Below, in pieces: positions 57,449 through 64,000 of a stretch of DNA of 64,000 nucleotides; position 1 is the first letter of the stretch, and the number at the start of each line of letters is the position of its first letter. The stretch spans positions 44,521,094 through 44,585,093 of the forward strand of contig NC_134830.1 of the NCBI RefSeq assembly GCF_004210375.1. The letters are read 5' to 3'. Below the pieces are notes generated by a model. It saw only the letters and a program-made list of their open reading frames with translations, searched no databases and was not told the origin of the DNA. The translations under genes and the position numbers were made by a program. The stretch comes from Tachypleus tridentatus (Eukaryota; Arthropoda; Merostomata; Xiphosura; Limulidae).

Positions 57449-57754
57449 TCGGACAAATTCTTAATTTATCCTAAACTTACTCAGCTTACTGGTCTCTAAC
57501 TGACGTAATTCTAAAAATGTTAATGGTGGATGACCTTCCATTTGAACTGTCCTCTCCTCTGGATTATATATACATTTTACACGAACTTCGACGCAAATCG
57601 TAGGCCTATATTCCCAAAGAATGCTGCAACAAAAATTCTAATAACATTTATCTAAAACACTCATTGACTGCTCATTAATTTTTCATTCACAATCAACTCA
57701 TGAATCATATATTTGAAAAACGGCTGGAATGAATAGAAAAGGCACTAATAGAGG

Positions 57755-58753
57755 AGCGAACAACGTTTTGACCTTCTTCGGTCATCATCAGGTTCACAAA
57801 AAAAGTAAGGGAAACTAACTGGTAGCTGACCACATGTTTGAAGGCAATTGTGTAGTTGAGTGTAGGAATGTAGAGGGCGTGCTTAGATGTTGGATATATT
57901 TATTAATATAGGTATAAAGGTGTTCCATTTCATTTATATTGGTTTATTTTTAGCTTGAGTTGTTGTATAAGTAAGGCTTCTTTAATTTTGCATTTGTTTG
58001 TGTTTGTTTCTTTATTTAGTATTTAGGTGTTTTCTATGGTTATGTTGTGTTTATTTGATTTGCAGTGTTTGAAAACGTGTGAAGGTGACTTTTTGTGTTC
58101 TTTGAATCTGGTTTCCATTTTTTCTACTTGTTTCTCCAATATAGAAGTCGCGGCAGTTATCACATTGTATTTTATAAATAATGTTGGTGTGGTGTTTGTC
58201 AGTGTAGTTTTTACATAGTATAGACCTTAGTTTTGTGTCTGGTTTTTGAATAAATTTGGTATTAACTGGAATGCGATGTTTTGTTACTAGTTTTTGCCAA
58301 ATGTTGGTTATTTTTTTGCTGATGTCAGGAATATATGGCATGCAGCAGTATATGGTTTCGTGATTTTGTTAAATCGAGTGGTGTATTTACTTTTATTAGT
58401 TAATTTTGCTTTTTGTCTAGGTGTGTGCGTATAATGATTTTTACGGTTTGTGGAGGAAACTTGTTTATGTTGATGAAATACTTTTTATTTTGTTTAATTC
58501 ATCATTAATTTTATCTGGTAAACATAGTTTTATGGCTGTATTTATTTGGTTTTTTAGCATGTTCAGTTTTTGTTTTGTTTCAGCACAGTTTTATGGCTGT
58601 GTTTATTTGGTTTTTTAGTATGTTGAGTTTTTGTTTTGTTTCATGTGCTGAGTCCCAAGGAATGTATAGTCCAGTATGGGTGATTTTTCGGTGGATTCCT
58701 ATTTTAAATTGTGTATCGGTTCTTGTAATTTTGAGGTTAAGAAATGATATTTG
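57755..58753 (-). mobile_element. Second Penelope-like copy, 5'-truncated and frameshifted
   Basis: It is clearly the same family as 31190-32110 by nucleotide similarity. The minus strand reads MPYIPDISKKITNIWQKL and the endonuclease region CDNCRDFYIGETSRKNGN, keeping the G that is lost in the first copy. The catalytic YVDD region is absent, because similarity stops near 58753. About 56-60 bases (CAGTTTTATGGCTGT to TTTGTTTCA) are tandemly duplicated near 58523-58640. The terminal motif GCGAACAACGTTTTGACC lies at 57756. Confidence 0.85.
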
Positions 58754-58979
58754 AAGAAATACTAAATTTTTGATACATACACAAATAATGTGTTAATAAT
58801 AATTTATAATTATAAACATTTAAGCTGAACTAATAATATTTTCTTGCAGTAGCATTATATATTATTATAGAAATGTGTTAAATTACTTGATTTGCGACAA
58901 TTTGTATTGACTACAGTTCTGAGTTAAGGAGAGTTGCATATTTTCAATAATTGAAGAGGATATTAAAAGGGTGTGGTCA

Positions 58980-59257
58980 GTTTGTTTGTTTTTGTAATTT
59001 TGCGCAAAGCTACTCGAAGGCTGTCTGCGCTTGCCCTCCCTAATTTAGCAGTGTAAGACTAGAGAGAGGCTAGTTGTCATAACCACTCACCGCCAATTCT
59101 TGGACTTCCCTTTTACCAACGAATAGTGGGATTGATCGAAACATTACAACGCCCCCACGGCTGTAAGAGCAAGCATGTTTGATGCGACGGGGATTCGAAA
59201 CCGCGATCCTGAGATTACGAATCGAGCGTTGTAACCACCTGGCGATGCCGGGTCATG
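58980..59257 (-). repeat. SINE family A
   Basis: Complete, from TTTGTTTGTTTTTGTAATTT to GCGATGCCGGGTC. Confidence 0.85.
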
Positions 59258-59259
59258 GT

Positions 59260-61147
59260 TGGTCAGAAAGGTATACTGTATCCGTATTACTTGCTATCTA
59301 CATATAGCATGCTCTGTATCACTTGAACAGTTAACCAAATGAAAAAAAAAATTAGCAGAAAGCTTCTTTTCGAGAATGCATTATAGGAAAATGTTTCATT
59401 TTTTGCAATTCCTAAAATTTCATATCGATATTAACGTAACTATTTCAATTTCCATACGTGCTGAATGATCTTTCTGAGATAAAAAAATCTTATTAAGAAC
59501 GAAAGTGTTTCTTTATGTGACAGAATTTCGCAAAAAAACGGGACTTCCTCCTTTGGCTGATTGAAATAAATATTAAGAAAAATAGGATGTGAAAGAAAAA
59601 ACGCAAAGAGGGATGTGTTTGAGTTTGTTGTTGTTTGTTTATAATTATTTTTTCTTTTCATGTTTACATCACATACATGTATTATTTTATTGTACCTTGT
59701 AGAATAACTTGAATGGAATTCAACATCTCTCTTTTGACATTTCTTATGGAAATGGCAACTGAAAAAAAGCGCTCATTTCATGGCGGTCTTTTCTTTCGCT
59801 CAGTAAAATGGCAAGGAACGGTGGTATCCAGCGGAAATAATCCCCGCAGCTACTTACAAGCCTGAACCTTCTATTGCGCTGGGTGCATAAGTTGCATCGA
59901 AGCCCAAACATGTTTGCCAACAGTTCATTGCAGTCAGCCTCTTTTGTTTAAAAGCAAACACAATGGAAATTTTCTTTTGAAATAACAACGGTATAACAAA
60001 ATACGATTGCAAACAGCCTAATAAACAATAATATTGTATCAACTCTGTCTTGACTGAGGGTATCTTTCATCATAAACTGAGGAAAAACGTGAACAGTAAA
60101 GTGTGATACACCAGAAAATGAGAAATACATATGGTAAGTTAAAGCATGAAACGTACATAGTGCACTGGTTGAAATACATAGTACAAGTTGTGATCTAGTT
60201 TAAGCGTATTTTTGTTTATCACAACTTGAAGAACTACTTCAGATACACTATCTATTTTCTTAGGAAAGTTGATTGATAGCTTACATGTTCCACTTTTTAG
60301 CCAGATTGATTAAAAGTAGAGCCAAATAAGGCCTAGTGACTAGTGTTCTGGACTGTCCACTTCCCACCTCCCAACCTCCAGAAAAGAAAAACAATCATTC
60401 TTCACACCTTGGAGTCGTGGATGTCTTATAAACATACAAATTTTATGTCTAGTTTATCACTTCAAAATTAAGGCCAAATAGTATATATAGCTCTTGTGTA
60501 ACTTTGCGTTGAAACTCAACAAAAACGATTTAGAGTTTCAATTAATTTAAATATATTTAATACTTTAGTTTGGAGAAATTAGAAATATTATAATATTTGA
60601 GAAAATGTTGATCGAGTTTAAATATTGCACTGCATCTGTGTGAAGGGTTATTAAGTTTTAATTAACAAATAAAAACATACCATGGGCCCTTACATTGTGC
60701 TTACGACTCTATTACCAGTTGTGGCACACTGAGTGAATTATTAGCGTATAGCATTTGAAGGAAAAGTTCCGATTTTCGTAAAATAACTAAGAAACGTGAT
60801 TTGCACTACTTTACATATATCAAATATTGATAAAGTGGACAGGAGATACAGTATTATCATATCAACACAAAAAGTACTTGGAACTGAAAACGGAATGTTT
60901 TCCATTATTTGCTAAAGGGTTTCCTCTTAATACAGCTTGGCATATGCGAAACAGGAAGTCCGGTATAAAACTGTCGTTCCACCTACTATACAGTGTATAA
61001 ATGCTGCCGCTTTTCCTATATTTAGTGTTGTTTTTTTTGTTTTACTTTATTAGGTTTATTCTGGTATAGTAAACATAAGTGACATTTCACGTGACAAGCT
61101 CTTTTCTCCTATCTTGAGTAAAATGAAACTCTGCTTACGGAAAATAT
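59260..61147. other. No recognised gene
   Basis: On the minus strand, 59854-60042 ends in a plausible splice donor (GGCTTGTAAGTAGC), but the peptide is not recognised. The rest is AT-rich. Confidence 0.3.
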
Positions 61148-61215
61148 GTGTTGCTTCTCTTTTATTAACGAATAGGGGTAATGACCGTAACATTATAACA
61201 CCCCCAAGGTTAAAA
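61148..61215 (-). repeat. SINE family A fragment
   Basis: TATTAACGAATAGGGGTAAT and ACCCCCAAGG match only the middle of the family. Confidence 0.5.
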
Positions 61216-61424
61216 AGCGAACATATTTTCAAAAGAATAAGTGATAAGTATCAGGTGGTTTACATTTGTTGTGCGAGAAAAACAAAAAAATGTCCTAGTT
61301 ATAGATTTTATTCTGAATACTAAATAATAACTACTTGTCTTCAACAATAAACCGAATATGATGGTTATCCTTCAAGAAGGGTATGAATATTTTGTTACTG
61401 ATAACCAAGCAAAATGTTATCATT

Positions 61425-61430
61425 TTTATT
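61425..61430 (-). promoter_or_regulatory. Candidate poly(A) signal for MGAT3
   Basis: AATAAA on the minus strand lies about 47 nt beyond the MGAT3 stop codon, correctly placed for a short 3' UTR. Confidence 0.5.
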
Positions 61431-61476
61431 GTTTTAAAACAAAATATTATTTTCGCATCTATAACTATCTGAAGGT

Positions 61477-62806
61477 TTATATTGTAGCATTCTCTTTTTC
61501 CTTAACGAAAGAGTTATTTAGTAAATGCTTATAGCGCTCGGCATTTTTAAGCACATAGAAAGGTGCATCATCATAAGTGAAAACGATTCTTCCCACCACT
61601 GTCTTAGTGTTATCAAACCATAGACCATTACGTATCAATGACTTGATATAAGTTAGGTTGTATTTCTCTGGGAAGTCGCCCCATCGGATTCCGTCATCAT
61701 TTTGGGCAGAACGAAGTTTTATCTGAATGTCAGCAGGACTGAAGCACCAAGAACAATGCCAACCTGCATGGAATTCATTCGAACCTAAGAACCATGGATT
61801 GAGAGATGCATTATAGTTGTTGTTCGATGCTCTTCTATACGTTTCCCGCATATCCTGACGACGCAATTGGATTGCGTCGTTTTTCCATACTTCTTTTAAT
61901 GCTTTAATGGTACAAACAGCTCTTATAAACGTTGTCTTTTGGAGTTGCTGCCAAAAGAAACCGTACAGGAACCATTTCAAGTTAAGAAAGATTGGTTCTG
62001 AATAACCATCATATTGTCTAAGAAATTCTAAGACTTCGGCTTTTGGAATTTCATCTGCATCATTCAAAACAAATAAATCATCGCTGTTAAGACCGCTGAG
62101 CTGTGATAGACCCTGTTGTCCTAAAAATGTCCGAAGATAATCATCAGCTGCCCAACCGTTTACTCGACCATCTTCTGGAAAATGATCCAAGAAAACATAG
62201 ACAATCTTTTCTTGGAACTGCTGTAAAAAACCTTTCTGTAAGCTTTCAAATAATCGCAGAGGTTTTCCTTCACCTTTAGCAGTATAGTTGGACTCACACA
62301 CAAGAAAAATATCCACCTTGTGGTGAAGTTCCCACACACGTATCTCGAATAATTCCAACTCGTTATTAATATTGATGGCGTTAATCACTCTTCGAGGTCT
62401 AGCCCTTTGTTTAAGTTGATCTCTGATCCAAGGAAATGTAGACTCTGAGAACGACTGAGGAAAACCACAGTCCTTTCCGTTCCAACCTCGTAAACAAACA
62501 CAACTTCGATCATCGCCTTCTAGAGTCGTCTTTGTCAGATTAGTTCCCGCTATCAAACACGTTAAGTTTTGTGAAATTGTAACAAACCCACTTTTATGAA
62601 AGGTTACTAGTTTAAAATTTTCGACGTACAGTGGACTTATAAAGCTTCCAAATTTATAACTAATTTTTCTGGGTCTGGTGCTATTCTTCTGAAGAAATGA
62701 ACTTTTTGGTGCGTGTTGATGTATAAACACACCGAAGAAGGTTAAAACGAGAAATACTCCCACCAGTCTTCTTTTCAACTTTTCTTTCACGAACTGATTT
62801 TTATTC
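61477..62806 (-). CDS. MGAT3: Beta-1,4-mannosyl-glycoprotein 4-beta-N-acetylglucosaminyltransferase (GT17), last exon
   Basis: This Golgi type II membrane enzyme adds the bisecting GlcNAc to the core mannose of N-glycans. The exon encodes 442 residues to the stop; human MGAT3 has 533. A hydrophobic anchor at exon residues 13-29 follows basic KEKLKRR. An EGF-like cysteine cluster (CVCLRGWNGKDC) lies at 102-113. The GT17 core starts at PRRVINAININ (138-147), followed by VCESNYTA, YVFLDHFP, the acidic DADE at 249-252 (likely nucleotide-sugar or metal binding) and AGWHCSWCF at 347-355. Several N-glycosylation sequons are present. On the minus strand a splice acceptor (CCCTTTTACAG) precedes base 62806, and the exon starts with the third base of a codon. 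The open frame does continue to an ATG at 62931, but that part reads as intron. The start must lie in an upstream exon that I could not find. No internal damage is seen. Confidence 0.95.
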
Positions 62807-63099
62807 CTGTAAAAGGGAAAGAAACATTGGCTTGAGATATCTATTTGGAAATAATGAGACATAAAAACCACGAAGAAGTAACTTTGATAAAAATGGTTAT
62901 TTATATTTTCATTGTTCATATTAATATTCAAGAGCAGATATTTTCCAAATATTTTTTTTAGGTTATAATTGGTGGGTTAATTATCATTAAATTTTAAATA
63001 AACATCATTGTTAGAATTGAAACTACAACAATTGTTATGGTGTGGGCGTCATTTAGAAGCTGGCAAAGCGTGGTGTAATTAATCATATTTATCATAAAA

Positions 63100-63245
63100 C
63101 ACCATGTTAAGCTTATTATAGACCATTATGTATCAATAGTTTAATTTAAACTTAGTTGTATATCTTTGAAAAGTCACTCCATTAGATTCCGTGATCCTTC
63201 TGGACAGAACGAAGTTTTATCTGAATGCCAGTTAGATTGAAACGT
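63100..63245 (-). pseudogene. Decayed duplicate of part of the MGAT3 exon
   Basis: The segment aligns by eye over about 130 bases to 61605-61745, the part of the MGAT3 exon coding for about residues 357-395. It includes a long exact run around GAACGAAGTTTTATCTGAATG. On the minus strand it still reads IQIKLRSVQKDHGI, against IQIKLRSAQNDDGI in the gene, followed by stops and lost frame. It lies about 1.5 kb upstream of the matching part of the gene, in the presumed intron or 5' region. It is a same-strand partial duplication, not an exon. Confidence 0.75.
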
Positions 63246-63249
63246 TCAC

Positions 63250-64000
63250 ACCATAACAATTGTTGTTGTATCAAATAACTTATGTAAATATTATTTCGAA
63301 CAGTTTTGTGTTCGTTATATCTCAGTGAGCCTGACGAGCTTTGGATCGACAGAAACGCGTAGGCGGTAATGGATATAACCAATATACTGTGGATGAGATA
63401 TTATTATTATACACCCTCAAAGTTTTTGAAAGTCGAAGAGACCAGATTAGAAATATAGTGTTAAAACACAATAGGTCTAACGTAATACCTCATGACAAAT
63501 ATAGTTAATATTGTCGTAATTTCTTGGATATGTCGAACAGTGTGATTGGAATACTATTATTAATGGTGAACAGAGCCTCCGTTGGGGACACTGGTGAAGG
63601 ATTATTAGGGGCGCACCATTGATGACCTAATAATTTGTGAAAAATATGTCAAATTGATATCGTACTCATATATTTCAAGACTATTTTTATTTAAATACAG
63701 CCCCTAACTCTAATTTTAAAATAGGAAACACTTATGATATCAGTTCGTTCAGTGGAACATAAGACTCATGTATAAAAGTATGGTTCCTTACAAAGATATG
63801 GTGTAAATGAAAATGAATGTATACTTTATATATTAGTACGTTCCACTTCTATATGTGTATAACAAATAGATGAAATAACACACGTAAGTGTCCAATATTT
63901 ATGTGCATTAACAACAGTATATGAACATTTGAAATCAAGTTCAGCTCAAGTGCTCACATCAGTATTAATGAGCATAATGACCTCAATATGCTCAGCTGTT
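63250..64000. other. No recognised exon upstream of MGAT3
   Basis: The missing MGAT3 start exon was sought on the minus strand here. No ATG-plus-basic segment with a donor in the needed phase was convincing, so it probably lies outside the window. Confidence 0.35.

Noticed and set aside
59854-60042. Possible exon on the minus strand ending in a donor
   Set aside because: The peptide is unrecognised and has no partner exon; the donor alone is weak evidence.

Overview
This is a piece of an animal nuclear genome, AT-rich and dominated by repeats. It has intron-split genes with GT/AG splice sites, tRNA-headed SINEs and several classes of decayed transposon. The same SINE (about 270 bp, tRNA-like head, body ending in short A-rich CAAA tails) recurs more than 20 times in both orientations. 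From memory of comparable sequence this suggests an arthropod, plausibly a horseshoe crab or another chelicerate. That assignment is inference and was not tested.

Only two ordinary cellular genes are clear. At 43000-44991 (+) is a complete three-exon CHAC2-type gamma-glutamylcyclotransferase (186 residues) that degrades glutathione. At 61477-62806 (-) is the large last exon of an MGAT3-type (GT17) bisecting N-acetylglucosaminyltransferase. Its upstream exon, carrying the start codon, was not found. A decayed copy of part of the MGAT3 exon lies about 1.5 kb upstream of the matching segment, at about 63100-63245.

Layout. 1-16 kb: SINEs of three tRNA-headed families and five tandem arrays (36, 40, 53, about 46-60 and 48 bp units), with two short non-autonomous DNA elements. 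16-30 kb: more SINEs, two imperfect tandem duplications, a structured GC-richer block near 18.4-19.5 kb, a complete but frameshifted mariner (22149-23427) and a hAT terminus split by SINEs. 30-42 kb: a 5'-truncated Penelope-like element with a perfect 55-bp inverted repeat beside it, a Tc1-type element with a SINE in its left end, and an older Penelope-like relic split by a second Tc1 element. 42-47 kb: CHAC2 and its downstream region. 47.4-50.4 kb: a decayed LINE in which a short coding segment has been tandemly amplified. 51-61 kb: SINEs, a TIR-flanked element (55367-57448) carrying an unclassified Cys/His-rich protein, and a second Penelope-like copy. 61-64 kb: MGAT3.

The best candidate for an undescribed system is 55367-57448: two 107-bp inverted repeats, nearly identical, bracket a GC-richer, frameshifted ORF of a protein family that I know only as 'uncharacterized' in many invertebrate genomes. 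The two host genes do not form an operon and show no functional link; the remainder is a record of nested transposition.
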